64,000 nucleotides of DNA from Bartonella sp. M0283 (GCF_016100455.1 NZ_JACFSK010000001.1:248001-312000), one strand, 5' to 3'. Shown: positions 18,537 through 27,688, counted from the stretch's first letter. Translations and numbers: made by a program. The notes: generated from the letters alone by a model not told the origin.

Positions 18537-18902
18537 CAGTCTGACATAAAATATCATACGATTTTGTAAAAAATATCGATCAGAATGCAGCCTTTTTGAT
18601 CGAGATTGGCACTGTACCCGCCGCCAGAACGAAGTAAAAATATAATTATCGGGTAAATTGCGCGTGGAAAAATCAAACCGGTCAAAACCGTATGCGGTAA
18701 GAAATAACGCTGATATTCTATGTCGGAAATTATAAAAACTATCTCGCAAGTCGTGATCTGTCATAAAAGTTAAGTTCGGAAAGAGGCGTCATTTCAATCC
18801 GTTTGAATATGTTTCTGATTTATCTCATCCGCCAAACGAATAATACATCAATAAGCACGAAACCCGTGCGAGAAAAAATGTGCGAAAAATAAATGAAAGC
18901 GC
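18537..18902. other. Intergenic region, no gene
   Basis: About 365 bp between the acyltransferase stop and the 3' end of the leftward tracrRNA. I see no gene here. Confidence 0.5.
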
Positions 18903-18990
18903 AATAAAAAACAGCCCCCTGAGGGGCTGCCTTATTTGGTGCATATCTAGCTTGTTAACAGCCAGACCGCATTTTCTAATCTGTGAACAT
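18903..18990 (-). ncRNA. tracrRNA for type II-C Cas9
   Basis: On the minus strand the sequence carries an anti-repeat at 18954-18988 matching the CRISPR repeat: ACAGATTAGAAAATGCGGTC is identical over 20 nt, followed by a mismatch bulge and further partial pairing. It continues through a nexus-like segment to a terminator hairpin (CAGCCCC/GGGGCTG, loop of 4) and then TTTTTTATT at 18903-18911. This polarity fixes the tracrRNA as leftward, divergent from cas9. TATAAT and TTGACA elements lie upstream on the minus strand with a 14-bp gap, so the promoter is only tentative. Confidence 0.88.
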
Positions 18991-19090
18991 TAAATTATAT
19001 GAAAATAACCAGTTGTCAATAGTTTTTTATTCTTGCTTATTTTTTCCTCTTGTTTAAATTTTTCAACGATTTTGCGTGAGGGGAGCGGTT

Positions 19091-22000
19091 ATGACTGCAG
19101 AAAATTATTCCAATGTTCGTTTTTCTTTCGATATTGGCACGAATTCTATCGGCTGGGCGGTTTTTCAATTAAATAACAAGCAGGAAGCGGTAAAAATTCT
19201 CAATGCCGGTGCACGTATTTTTAGCGATGGTCGGGATCCGCAAAGTGGTGACCCGTTAGCGGTAAGGCGGCGTACCGTTCGTTCGGCTTCCCGCATGCGC
19301 GACCGCTATCTCCGTCGCAGGAAAAGAACATTGGATAAATTGGTAGGCTATGGTCTTTTGCCTGAAGATAAAGCCGAGCGGGATAAAATACTTCTTGAAA
19401 CGAATGACAAACCATCCGGTTCTAGAGATAAAAAGACCGACCCCTATTCGTTAAGAGCACGAGCACTTGAAGAAAAATTGCCTTTGGCCTATGTGGCACG
19501 CGCGCTTTTCCATATCGGGCAAAGGCGCGGCTTCAAATCCAACCGTAAAGCCGACCGTAAAAGCAATGAAAAAGGCAAAATTGCTGTCGGTATTGAAGAA
19601 TTGTCAGGCTTGATGCACCAAAGCCACGCGCCGACTTTGGGCGCTTATCTTGCCAAAAGGCGGGAAGAGGGGCATGTCGTGCGCCTTCGCGCCAATTCCG
19701 AAGCGTTGACAGATAAGGCTTACGCCTTTTATCCCGAACGCGCCATGCTTGAAGACGAGTTTCGCAAAATCTGGCAAGCACAGGCAGAATATTATCCCGA
19801 TGTTTTAACAAAAGAACGGGAAGAAGAACTGTTCCATGTCATGTTCTTCCAGCGCCCGCTTAAAGAACAGAAAGTGGGCTTCTGCACCTTGGTTGAAGGC
19901 GAATTGAGACTTCAAAAAGCCGACCCGCTTTTTCAACAATTCCGCCTTTATAAAGAAATCAATGAATTGGCGATTATCCTTCCCGATCTGTCGCAACGCA
20001 AATTGACCATGGAAGAGCGCGACACACTCATCACATTGATGCGCCCGGCCAAAACAAAAACATTTGCGGCACTTCGCAAAGCATTAAAAATTCCCGCTGG
20101 CGGGCGTTTCAATAAAGAAACCGAAAATCGCAAGCAGTTAACGGGCGACGAAGTCTATTCGGTCTTTTCAAAACCGGAACTTTTCGGGGCCGATTGGGGA
20201 AAATTTTCAACAGAGCAACAGCGCGAAATTATTGACCAACTCAATAATGAAGAAAATCCCGATAAACTCGAAGAATGGTTGAAGGGCAAATTCCCGAAAC
20301 TGTCGGATGAACAGCGGGCTGAAATCATCAATGCCAATCTGCCTGACGGTTATGGGCGTTTCGGGATTACAGCAACATCCAGAATTCTGGAACAAATGAA
20401 GAAGGATGTGATTAGCGAAGCCGAAGCGGCCCATCGTTGCGGTTTCGATCATTCATTGGCAAATCGCAATTGGAAGGGATTGGACGAGTTGCCACGCTAT
20501 CAGGAGGTTCTGGAACGCCATATCGTTCCGGGAACCGGCGACAAGAATGATATTTATGACATTTATAAAGGCAGGCTCACCAATCCGACCGTTCATATCG
20601 GGCTCAATCAGGTTCGTCGCCTCACCAACCGGCTCATCAAGGCTTATGGCAAGCCGTGGCAAATTGTGGTTGAACTTGCGCGCGATCTACCCTTGTCGCA
20701 AGAGCAAAAACGTAAAGTTAATAAAACGATCAAGAATAACACTGATGCAGCTATAAGACGGTCCGAACAACTTGGGGAAATCGGCAAAAGAGACAATGGT
20801 TATAACCGTCAATTGCTGAAACTTTGGGAAGAACTCGGGGATGACCCGAACGATAGAAAGTCCATTTATTCAGGAATACCTATAACCGAACCGATGCTGT
20901 TTTCCGGCGAAGTTGAAATCGATCATATATTGCCTTTTTCACGCACGCTTGATGATAGTAACGCCAATAAAATTCTCTGTCTGCGCGAAGAAAACAGAGT
21001 GAAACGCAATCGCGCACCGGATGAAGTTTCAGAATGGCAAGGCCGTTATGACGAACTTATCGAACGGGCAAAAATATTGCCAAAAAACAAGCAATGGCGT
21101 TTTACACGCGGTGCAATGAAAAAAGCCGAAGAAAATCGGGACTTTCTTGCCCGTCAATTGACAGATACCCAATATCTGGCAAAGCTTGCCCGCGAATATT
21201 TTGATAGCCTTTATCCGGGGGAAGAGGTGAATGCGGATGACGAGTTCAAAAAAGTTCAACATGTATGGGCAATTCCTGGCAAGTTAACAGAATTGCTTCG
21301 TCGCAATTGGGGGTTAAATTCTCTGCTTGCAGCTGAAGGTGATGAAAACGCAAATCATCCCAAAAACCGTAAGGATCACCGCCATCATGCCATTGATGCC
21401 ATGGTGATCGGCGTCACAACGCGCTCGCTTTTAAAACGTATTGCAACGGCTGCCGGAAGGTTCGAGGGCGAAGATTTCGAGAATTTTGTCAAAAAGGCAG
21501 TTTCCGAAATTTTGCCGTGGGAGAATTTCAGGAACGACGCGAAAGACGTTGTCGACAAAATCATTGTCAGCCATAAGCAAGATCATGGCACAATAAGCCG
21601 TGCCGGTTACGCTCAAGGCAAGGGTAAAACCGCCGGACAGTTGCACAATGAAACAGCCTATGGCCTAACCGATGAAAAGGATGACAAGGACAATAAACTT
21701 GTTGTCACGAGAGAGAATTTCTTGTCGCTCGAAAGTACAGATATTCCAAAAATTCGTGACGAGAATTTACAAGCCGAGCTTTATAGTGCAACGCAAGGTT
21801 TGGACAAAAAAGAATTTCAGGAAGCTTTGCTCCGTTTTGCACGTGACCATAAGCTTTATAAGGGTATCCGCCATGTCAGGGTGCTCCTGCCTCGAAATGT
21901 CATTGAAATAAAAGACAAAAATGGCAAAGCTTATAAAGGCTATATGGGAAATTCAAACTATCGCTATGATGTTTGGGAAACTTTGGATGGCAAATGGAAT

Positions 22001-22369
22001 AGCGAAGTTGTTTCAATGTTTGACGCGCACCAACCAAAATGGCGTTCGGAATTCCATAAGAAAAACCCCACAGCGCGCAAAGTGTTGAGCCTGCAACAAA
22101 ATGATACGGTCGCTTATAATGATCCGGAAAAAGGACATGTGATTGCCCGCATTGTCAAATTCGGTCAAAACGGTCAAATATTTTTTGCTCCCCATAATGA
22201 AGCGGATGTATCAGCGAGGGATTCCAACAAAAACGACCCCTTTAAATTGACTGTTAAAACAGCAACGGGGTTGAAAAAAATGCAATTCCGGCAAATTCGT
22301 GTGGATGAAATGGGGCGCGTTTTCGACCCCGGTGCGCAGGACAGAGAGTCAAAACAGGCAAGATCATAG
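19091..22369 (+). CDS. cas9: CRISPR-associated endonuclease Cas9, type II-C
   Basis: A 1092-residue Cas9, the compact size of II-C effectors. All catalytic residues are visible: RuvC-I Asp14 in F-D-I-G-T-N-S-I-G-W, RuvC-II Glu528 in V-V-E-L-A-R-D, HNH His612 in E-I-D-H-I-L-P, and RuvC-III His766/Asp769 in H-H-A-I-D-A-M. An arginine-rich bridge helix (R-D-R-Y-L-R-R-R-K-R) lies near residue 75. The frame is uninterrupted. ATG 19091 is chosen because GAGGGGAG lies six bases upstream; an in-frame GTG at 19076 lacks one. With the tracrRNA and repeats it should cut DNA matching spacers. The adaptation genes following it are broken. Confidence 0.97.
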   Translation: MTAENYSNVRFSFDIGTNSIGWAVFQLNNKQEAVKILNAGARIFSDGRDPQSGDPLAVRRRTVRSASRMRDRYLRRRKRTLDKLVGYGLLPEDKAERDKILLETNDKPSGSRDKKTDPYSLRARALEEKLPLAYVARALFHIGQRRGFKSNRKADRKSNEKGKIAVGIEELSGLMHQSHAPTLGAYLAKRREEGHVVRLRANSEALTDKAYAFYPERAMLEDEFRKIWQAQAEYYPDVLTKEREEELFHVMFFQRPLKEQKVGFCTLVEGELRLQKADPLFQQFRLYKEINELAIILPDLSQRKLTMEERDTLITLMRPAKTKTFAALRKALKIPAGGRFNKETENRKQLTGDEVYSVFSKPELFGADWGKFSTEQQREIIDQLNNEENPDKLEEWLKGKFPKLSDEQRAEIINANLPDGYGRFGITATSRILEQMKKDVISEAEAAHRCGFDHSLANRNWKGLDELPRYQEVLERHIVPGTGDKNDIYDIYKGRLTNPTVHIGLNQVRRLTNRLIKAYGKPWQIVVELARDLPLSQEQKRKVNKTIKNNTDAAIRRSEQLGEIGKRDNGYNRQLLKLWEELGDDPNDRKSIYSGIPITEPMLFSGEVEIDHILPFSRTLDDSNANKILCLREENRVKRNRAPDEVSEWQGRYDELIERAKILPKNKQWRFTRGAMKKAEENRDFLARQLTDTQYLAKLAREYFDSLYPGEEVNADDEFKKVQHVWAIPGKLTELLRRNWGLNSLLAAEGDENANHPKNRKDHRHHAIDAMVIGVTTRSLLKRIATAAGRFEGEDFENFVKKAVSEILPWENFRNDAKDVVDKIIVSHKQDHGTISRAGYAQGKGKTAGQLHNETAYGLTDEKDDKDNKLVVTRENFLSLESTDIPKIRDENLQAELYSATQGLDKKEFQEALLRFARDHKLYKGIRHVRVLLPRNVIEIKDKNGKAYKGYMGNSNYRYDVWETLDGKWNSEVVSMFDAHQPKWRSEFHKKNPTARKVLSLQQNDTVAYNDPEKGHVIARIVKFGQNGQIFFAPHNEADVSARDSNKNDPFKLTVKTATGLKKMQFRQIRVDEMGRVFDPGAQDRESKQARS

Positions 22370-22400
22370 GAAATGAACCCTGTTTATAAAAAACTGTTGA

Positions 22401-22425
22401 GAGCATGCCGTTTGGCGGCATGCTC
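22401..22425 (+). terminator. Hairpin between cas9 and cas1
   Basis: GAGCATGCCG and CGGCATGCTC form a perfect 10-bp GC-rich stem with a 5-nt loop, 31 bp after the cas9 stop and 6 bp before the original cas1 start. It is followed by TTCTC rather than a long T-run. It could terminate or attenuate transcription from cas9 into cas1. Confidence 0.55.
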
Positions 22426-22430
22426 TTCTC

Positions 22431-23400
22431 ATGGATAGAATAGTTGACATACCTGCTGATGGCTTACACCTTGCCATAAAAAGCACCTTGCCATAAAAAG
22501 AGGTTTTTTAACCATTTCCAGTCGAGAAGCGGAAGTGGGGCGGGTTGCGCTTGATGATATTGGAGCCTTAATTACTCATTCTTATGGTTTGAGCTCAACA
22601 AATCACGTCTTTATCGAATTGTCCGAACGCTCTATTCCAATCGTTTTATGTGGAAATAACCACCGTCCGGTTGCTATCGTTTGGCCAGTAGAAGGCCATT
22701 CTGTTCAAACTGTGCGGATGAAAGCGCAGGCATCGGCACCAAAGCCGATACAAAAACAGATTTGGGCAGAAATCGTTCGTTGTAAAATCAGGCTACAAGG
22801 CGCAGTGCTCAAAGCTTGTGGCAAAGAGGGTGCGGATTTTGTCGCCATTGCCCGTCAGGTGCGTAGCGGTGACCCGGAAAATAAGGAAGCACAGGCCGCC
22901 CGCAAATATTGGAAAACATTATTCGGAACCGCGTTCAAGCGTGACATAGCACATGAAGGCACCAACAGCCTTTTAAATTATGGTTACATCGTTCTACGTG
23001 CACTTGTTTCACGCGCTATTTGTGCTGTCATCCAACATTGGGCGTTTTTCATTCACATCGTGCCAACGCCTTCGCGCTTTCTGATGATTTGATGGAACCT
23101 TATCGTCCTTTCGTTGACCGCATGGTCTTCCACCTGCTTACCCAAGGAAAAACAAAAGTTGATGCCGAGGTAAAAACTTATCTTGCTTCACTTTCAACAC
23201 TTGATTTGAAAAGTCATGTGGGAACGTCGCCTGTCAGCCAGCAAGTTCAATACTTTGTACATTCGGTTGCGGAAAGTTTTGAAACGGGAAAGGTCAAGTT
23301 GGCTTTACCCGATGAACGTTCAATTTTTTCTTTGCAAAACGATCCGGTCCAAATTGATGACGCATGGGGAGAAAATGACAATTATGACAGCCTATCTTGA
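22431..23400 (+). pseudogene. cas1: Broken cas1 (two frameshifts)
   Basis: The original start is ATG 22431, reading M-D-R-I-V-D-I-P-A-D-G-L-H-L-A-I-K. A perfect 17-bp tandem duplication at 22467-22500 then shifts the frame and stops translation after 21 codons. The main frame resumes with R-G-F-L-T-I-S-S and continues through G-R-V-A-L-D-D-I-G. Near 23028 it is broken again: expected A-G-L before H-P-T-L-G-V-F-H is missing and the frame moves by one. A 7-nt loss fits best: removing 17 and adding 7 to 970 nt gives exactly 320 codons, a normal Cas1 length. Cas1 is the spacer integrase, so adaptation is probably lost. GTG 22535 could express only an internal fragment. Confidence 0.93.
22467..22500 (+). 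repeat. 17-bp tandem duplication inside cas1
   Basis: CACCTTGCCATAAAAAG occurs twice head to tail (22467-22483 and 22484-22500) with no mismatch. Seventeen is not a multiple of three, so it frameshifts cas1. The identity of the copies suggests a recent slippage event; a contraction would restore that part of the frame. Confidence 0.97.
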
Positions 23401-23443
23401 GCGTGCAACATCGGTTCCTAAACATTTAAGCGGGTATTGATTA

Positions 23444-23749
23444 ATGTGGATATGAGTTACTTTCGACTTACCGGTAGAGACAAGAAAACAGCGCCACGAC
23501 GCAACGAAATTCAGACAATTTTTGTTGGATATTGGCTTCGAGATGAGCCAGTTCTCGAATTATCTGCGTTTCTGTAACGGAAAAGAACAATTCGAATCTT
23601 ATGTCAGGAAGATCGAATCCTCCTTGCCTGAACGAGGGAACATCTATATTTTCCAATTTACCGACAAGCAATATGAAAATATCGTAAGATTTTCCGATCA
23701 AGCACGTAGGAAACGTCAAAAAAATCCCGCCCAACTGGTGTTATTTTAA
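23444..23749 (+). pseudogene. cas2: Broken cas2 (stop at codon 4)
   Basis: Frame 23444-23749 reads M-W-I-stop-V-T-F-D-L-P-V-E-T-R and then a normal Cas2: K-F-R-Q-F-L-L-D-I-G-F-E-M, Q-F-S-N-Y-L-R-F-C and S-L-P-E-R-G-N-I-Y-I-F. The F-D-L-P motif with the family's conserved Asp lies after the stop. TGA at 23453-23455 is the only defect; a TGG or CGA ancestor is one base away. The next in-frame candidate starts lie after the catalytic strand, so they would give a truncated product. Cas2 is the structural partner of Cas1 in spacer integration. The last codons run directly into the array terminator. Confidence 0.9.
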
Positions 23750-23760
23750 TGAAAAACAGC

Positions 23761-23815
23761 ATTTTTTTTAAAAAAATGTCCACTTAATCCTTATAAAACA
23801 AAGGGTTAAGTGGAC
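23761..23815 (-). terminator. Leftward terminator of CRISPR array 1
   Basis: On the minus strand a 10-bp stem (GTCCACTTAA with TTAAGTGGAC) is followed by a run of eight T. It sits between the last repeat of array 1 and the 3' end of cas2, so it ends leftward array transcription. Confidence 0.85.
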
Positions 23816-23819
23816 ATCG

Positions 23820-24119
23820 GTTGTAACAGATTAGAAAATGCGGTCAAGCCGCAACATTTCATCGACACGTGTGCAAATAGGGTCTGTTGTAACAGATTAG
23901 AAAATGCGGTCAAGCCGCAACAAAAATGTAAAGTGATGATACCGGCCAATGGTTGTAACAGATTAGAAAATGCGGTCAAGCCACAACATTAAAAACCTCA
24001 TCAAAACTGATTTCAGCGTTGTAACAGATTAGAAAATGCGGTCAAGCCGCAACCCGCCGGAATAGCCTTTCAAGCGGTTGTGCGTTGTAACAGATTAGAA
24101 AATGCGGTCAAGCCGCAAT
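23820..24119 (-). CRISPR. CRISPR array 1: 5 repeats, 4 spacers
   Basis: 36-bp repeats start at 23820, 23886, 23952, 24018 and 24084, with 30-bp spacers. On the plus strand each begins GTTGTAACAGATTAG and ends GGTCAAGCCGCAAC. The third repeat has one substitution and the rightmost ends in T instead of C. Comparison with the tracrRNA and the flanking terminator shows that crRNA is read leftward, so the right side is the leader side. Array 1 is adjacent to the cas genes. Confidence 0.97.
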
Positions 24120-24568
24120 AGAACGCGGGTAAAACGTCGATATACTCAATCTTTACTTACTTAATTATGTTATTCATTGATTTGTTCCTCTTATTCTGTT
24201 ATATTTAAGATGCGCCGAGTAAGGAACGCCATGGCTTTTAGCGATGTGGGGATTGCATTTCCGGCCCCCCGGCGTGTTACTTTCCTTTCTGTGATATACT
24301 TATTTTGCTTGCCTTTACCGTGATTTGTGCGTTTTATACTTCGTGAATTGTCGTGGCTTGCGGCAGGTTTCTTCTCTATCGAATATCGGTTACCCGTTTT
24401 TTGCTTTGATACTGGCTCATCATCGTCAATCTCCTGATTTCATCGGGAATATAAGTGGCTTCTGGAACAGCAGAGACGATAAGGCCTGATTATAGGTTGC
24501 TCGTTGTTAGCAAATGCTAATTTAGAAGGTGTTCCAAGCGGTGAGAGATTTAACCACCTTTCAGAATT
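24120..24568. other. Leader-side flank of array 1 and undetermined sequence
   Basis: The first about 75 bp (AGAACGC, GTAAAACGT, ACTCAATCTTTACTTAC) match the right flanks of arrays 3 and 4 and are probably the CRISPR leader. The remainder to 24568 has no counterpart there, and I see no convincing gene on either strand. Confidence 0.6.
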
Positions 24569-24655
24569 GCCAAGCAATGTGAAAATATGGTTAGATTTTT
24601 AGAGAAAACGTGGATGACACGTCAAAAAAATCGAAATTTACCGGTGTTATTTTAA
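24569..24655 (+). pseudogene. Decayed copy of the cas2 3' end (block 2)
   Basis: CAAGCAATGTGAAAATAT, then GTCAAAAAAATC, then GTGTTATTTTAA align with the 3' end of cas2 (about 23665-23749), including the position of the stop codon. It stands directly before the terminator of array 2, exactly as cas2 stands before array 1. It cannot encode a functional protein. Confidence 0.8.
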
Positions 24656-24666
24656 TGAAAAACAGC

Positions 24667-24722
24667 ATTTTTTTTAAAAAAAATGTCCACTTAAACCTTA
24701 TAAAACAAAGGGTTAAGTGGAC
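24667..24722 (-). terminator. Leftward terminator of CRISPR array 2
   Basis: Same hairpin as at array 1: GTCCACTTAA pairs with TTAAGTGGAC, with a T-run following on the minus strand. Confidence 0.85.
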
Positions 24723-24726
24723 ATCG

Positions 24727-25225
24727 GTTGTAACAGATTAGAAAATGCGGTCAAGCCGCAACCTCGTTGGTCATCTTTTTTCGCTGCTGCCTGTTGTAAC
24801 AGATTAGAAAATGCGGTCAAGCCGCAACCATTCATCTGGCTCGTATTTCTGCCCTCCGGTTGTAACAGATTAGAAAATGCGGTCAAGCCGCAACTGAAGC
24901 CGCCCCGGAACCGACCCCAAAAAAGGTTGTAACAGATTAGAAAATGCGGTCAAGCCGCAACGATAAAAACGCGAACCTTGCCGCCCTTAATGTTGTAACA
25001 GATTAGAAAATGCGGTCAAGCCGCAACGACAAGCTCAACGGGGTGACCGGTGGGTTGGTTGTAACAGATTAGAAAATGCGGTCAAGCCGCAACATATTTG
25101 CATCAGGCCACTTGTCGGTTCGGGTTGTAACAGATTAGAAAATGCGATCAGGCTGCAAGCATGGTCAAGAAAGCCATTATTGCAGCCTGAACACAACAGA
25201 TTAAAAAATGCGGTCAAGCCGCAAC
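24727..25225 (-). CRISPR. CRISPR array 2: 8 repeats, 7 spacers
   Basis: Repeats start at 24727, 24793, 24859, 24926, 24992, 25058, 25124 and 25190, with 30-31-bp spacers. The last two are degenerate: one has GCGATCAGGCTGCAAG at its 3' side and the other begins AACACAACAGATTAAAAA. No leader-like flank follows; instead the sequence runs within 120 bp into a tRNA-Ser gene. The rightmost copies have lost parts of the promoter-like motif seen in the intact repeats. Confidence 0.95.
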
Positions 25226-25341
25226 TAAAAGTGTCAATAAACTAACAGCTAATAGTCTATCAGATTGGAACAAGCGGTCAAGCGCGGCCATTCCGAACGG
25301 GCGCATAACTAAAGAAGTCGTTTCAAAGAAAAGGAAAATCA

Positions 25342-25431
25342 TGGCGGAGAGGGAGGGATTTGAACCCCCGATAGAGTTGCCCCTATGCCGCATTTCGAGT
25401 GCGGTGCTTTCAACCACTCAGCCACCTCTCC
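25342..25431 (-). tRNA. tRNA-Ser(CGA)
   Basis: The 90-nt minus-strand sequence folds as a class II tRNA. The acceptor arms are GGAGAGG and CCTCTCC with a G discriminator and an encoded CCA. The anticodon stem-loop CCGCA-CTCGAAA-TGCGG gives anticodon CGA. There is a long variable arm, and the T-arm contains GGTTCAAATCC. It belongs to the conserved chromosome and separates the left CRISPR arrays from rplU. Confidence 0.96.
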
Positions 25432-25950
25432 ATAAAAGGCGAACTTTATTTGTTAAACAAATATCCGAGCGCGTTAGCGGCTAAATAGCTGGCAATTGGC
25501 TTTGACACAAGCCCCTTTTTTGATTTTTTGGAAAATTCCGTTCACCATTTCAAATCTGTTTTGTTCATTTTTGCGCGGTGCCATAGGCGCATTTTAAAAA
25601 AAACGCATCAGAGTTTTTTCGGCCTATTGCTGTTTGCCCGACAAAAATGGTTGTTTGTCACATGCATCCGGTTTTTGCCATGATTGCCGGTTAATTCACA
25701 AAAAGCTTTCCGGTTTTTTAAAGCTGGTCGATTGACAAGTGAAGAAAACTTCTGCATAAATCGGCCAAAGGCGTAGTGTGTCTACATTTGTGTAAAAAAG
25801 TGTATCTGCACTTGTCTAAAATTATGCCGGTCGGTTTTTTAGGGCTGGCAAATTTTAAAAGACGGATAATTTTAACGACTGATAAAAAGACGGGCTGTCT
25901 CATCGCTTTGAAGTGTTGGACAAGATCCGGATGGAACGAAAGGGTAAAAA
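25432..25950. other. Intergenic region upstream of rplU
   Basis: About 520 bp without a gene; holds the probable rplU promoter (listed separately) in its right half. Confidence 0.5.
25732..25760 (+). promoter_or_regulatory. Probable rplU-rpmA promoter
   Basis: TTGACA at 25732-25737 and CATAAA at 25755-25760 with a TG just before the second element, separated by 17 bp. A start near 25767 would leave a 5' leader of roughly 185 nt before rplU, room for ribosomal-protein autoregulation, though no specific structure is recognised. Confidence 0.6.
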
Positions 25951-26436
25951 ATGTTCGCAGTCATCAAGACGGGTGGTAAACAATACCGTGTTTCCCCCAG
26001 CCAACTTGTGAAAGTTGAAAAGGTCTCTGGCAATGCCGGTGATATTGTGGAGTTCAATCAGGTTCTCGTTGTTGGCGAAGGTGAAACAGCAACAATCGGA
26101 ACTCCTGTGGTTGCCGATGCGTTGGTAACAGCAGAGGTTGTTGAACAGGCACGTGCACGCAAAGTTATTGCTTTCAAAAAGCGCCGTCGCCAGAATTCGA
26201 AGCGCATTCGTGGTCATCGTCAGGAATTCACCACAATTCGCATTTCCGAAATTCTTACAGGTGGTGCAAAGCCTTCCAAGGCTGCAACAAAGCCGGCTGA
26301 AAAAGCAGCAAAACCGGTAGCCGCCAAAGAGGCAGCACCAAAGGCTGAAAAACCGGCTGCAAAGAAAGCCAAAACAGAAACAACCGGAAAAAAAGCAGCG
26401 CCGAAAAAGGCAGCCGCTAAAAAGTCGGAAAAGTAA
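25951..26436 (+). CDS. rplU: 50S ribosomal protein L21
   Basis: A 161-residue L21. The first about 105 residues are the conserved domain, starting [14 protein letters not shown] and with the RNA-binding [10 protein letters not shown] segment near 75. The last about 55 residues are an Ala/Lys/Pro-rich tail, an extension common in Rhizobiales. AAAGGG precedes the start. It is followed 22 bp later by rpmA, the usual pair. Confidence 0.98.
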   Translation: MFAVIKTGGKQYRVSPSQLVKVEKVSGNAGDIVEFNQVLVVGEGETATIGTPVVADALVTAEVVEQARARKVIAFKKRRRQNSKRIRGHRQEFTTIRISEILTGGAKPSKAATKPAEKAAKPVAAKEAAPKAEKPAAKKAKTETTGKKAAPKKAAAKKSEK

Positions 26437-26458
26437 GAGAGATTAAAGGAGAACAACC

Positions 26459-26728
26459 ATGGCACACAAAAAAGCTGGTGGTTCCTCGCGTAACGGTCGC
26501 GATTCAGAATCAAAACGCCTAGGCGTTAAAAAATTTGGTGGTGAAGCAGTTATTCCGGGTAACATCATTATCCGGCAACGCGGCACACAATGGCACCCTG
26601 GCGAAAATGTCGGCATGGGTAAAGACCATACATTATTTGCCCTTAAAGCGGGCAAAGTATCTTTCTGCGTCAAAGCGAATGACCGCTCCTATGTGTCGGT
26701 GATTCCGATGGCGGAGGCAGCAGAGTAA
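26459..26728 (+). CDS. rpmA: 50S ribosomal protein L27
   Basis: 89 residues, starting [19 protein letters not shown], which matches the L27 N-terminus that reaches the peptidyl transferase centre. AAGGAGA lies seven bases upstream. Cotranscribed with rplU. Confidence 0.98.
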   Translation: MAHKKAGGSSRNGRDSESKRLGVKKFGGEAVIPGNIIIRQRGTQWHPGENVGMGKDHTLFALKAGKVSFCVKANDRSYVSVIPMAEAAE

Positions 26729-26789
26729 GCCGGAGCTCTTAAATAAAACCGGCGTCCCGTTGGACCCCGGTTAGCTTCCAAAGCAAATT

Positions 26790-26827
26790 AAAGGGAAAGA
26801 TGGGACACCATCCTTCCCTTTTTCTTT
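26790..26827 (+). terminator. Rho-independent terminator after rpmA
   Basis: AAAGGGAAAGATGG pairs with CCATCCTTCCCTTT (one bulge) around a short loop and is followed by TTCTTTT. It lies between rpmA and the GNAT gene, so it may reduce read-through into the latter. Confidence 0.75.
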
Positions 26828-26844
26828 TGCTCCAGGAGGTAACT

Positions 26845-27444
26845 ATGAGCACTGAATTATTAGAAGAAATAAGAAAGAGGCCGCCCAGAACCTTGGATTG
26901 CCCGGTTCTGGTAACTGAAAGGCTTGTTTTACGCGCACCCAATGTAGAAGACATGGACGCCATTGCCGATCTCGCCAACAACCGGAATGTATCTGCCATG
27001 CTTCAATCTGTGCCTTTTCCATTCACACGAAAACATGCAGCAGAATACATTCTTCGTTCAGTGGCGGGCGAGATGGGCTATTGCGCCTATGCCATTACAA
27101 AAGCCGAGGATGGCGCATTTATCGGAGCCTGTCATATAAAGGACCGCGAAGAGGGCGAAGGCTTGAGCCTGCGCTACTGGATTGGCAAACCCTATTGGAA
27201 TAAAGGCTATGCAACTGAAGCGGTTGGCAGCCTGATTGATGCCGCTTTCCGTGCAACCGATATTGATGCGCTCTATGTTTCGAATTTCGCGGCCAATAAA
27301 GCTTCCCGCCGCGTTATCGAAAAACAGGGCTTTGAATATATCGGAACATCCGAACAAAACTCGCTGGTTTCCGGTCTGGTTATCGCCGACAATTATGTCC
27401 TCGAACGCGAAAAATGGATCGGCCAGTTGAGCAAATGCGCCTGA
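26845..27444 (+). CDS. GNAT-family N-acetyltransferase (RimJ-like)
   Basis: A 199-residue acetyltransferase. The start at 26845 is set by AGGAGGT four bases upstream. The segment L-V-T-E-R-L-V-L-R-A-P near residue 28 and the acetyl-CoA-binding region Y-W-N-K-G-Y-A-T-E-A near 117 are typical of RimJ/RimL-type enzymes, which acetylate protein N-termini or small amines. The gene usually lies between rpmA and obgE in Bartonella and relatives; here CRISPR satellites follow instead of obgE. Confidence 0.92.
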   Translation: MSTELLEEIRKRPPRTLDCPVLVTERLVLRAPNVEDMDAIADLANNRNVSAMLQSVPFPFTRKHAAEYILRSVAGEMGYCAYAITKAEDGAFIGACHIKDREEGEGLSLRYWIGKPYWNKGYATEAVGSLIDAAFRATDIDALYVSNFAANKASRRVIEKQGFEYIGTSEQNSLVSGLVIADNYVLEREKWIGQLSKCA

Positions 27445-27461
27445 ACACGCCCGCTTCAATA

Positions 27462-27545
27462 ATGAGGCCTGAAAAGCTTGGCTGAACAAGCAGGCCTTAA
27501 AAGCTTGGCTGAACAATCAGGCCTTTTATAAAAAAGGCCTGATGA
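27462..27545. repeat. 27-bp direct repeat beside the GNAT gene
   Basis: AGGCCTGAAAAGCTTGGC and AGGCCTTAAAAGCTTGGC, each continuing TGAACAA, are repeated with a 27-bp period. They are followed by AGGCCTTTTATAAAAAAGGCCT, itself an inverted repeat that could act as a terminator for the GNAT gene. Confidence 0.7.
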
Positions 27546-27688
27546 GGCCGTTTTAATCGAGCCGATTGGGTGAAACTGGCCGAGTGGGGCAGGCGTGTTC
27601 GGCTTTAGCCACGCTCGAATTGAAAAAAGCAAACCGGATGTGCCAAACCGGTTTATCACGCTGTCTTACGGTTTATCACGCTGTCTTA

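Noticed and set aside
18903..18990. tracrRNA on the plus strand
   Set aside because: Only the minus strand places the anti-repeat before a terminator hairpin with a T-run, the normal tracrRNA order.
23444..23455. Recoding of the TGA in cas2 (selenocysteine or read-through)
   Set aside because: No selenocysteine element is visible, the family has no such residue, and cas1 next to it is also broken.
24200..24450. Minus-strand peptide starting M-M-S-Q-Y-Q-S-K-K-R-V-T-D-I-R
   Set aside because: It stops after 15 codons and the continuing frames match nothing I can name; probably chance.
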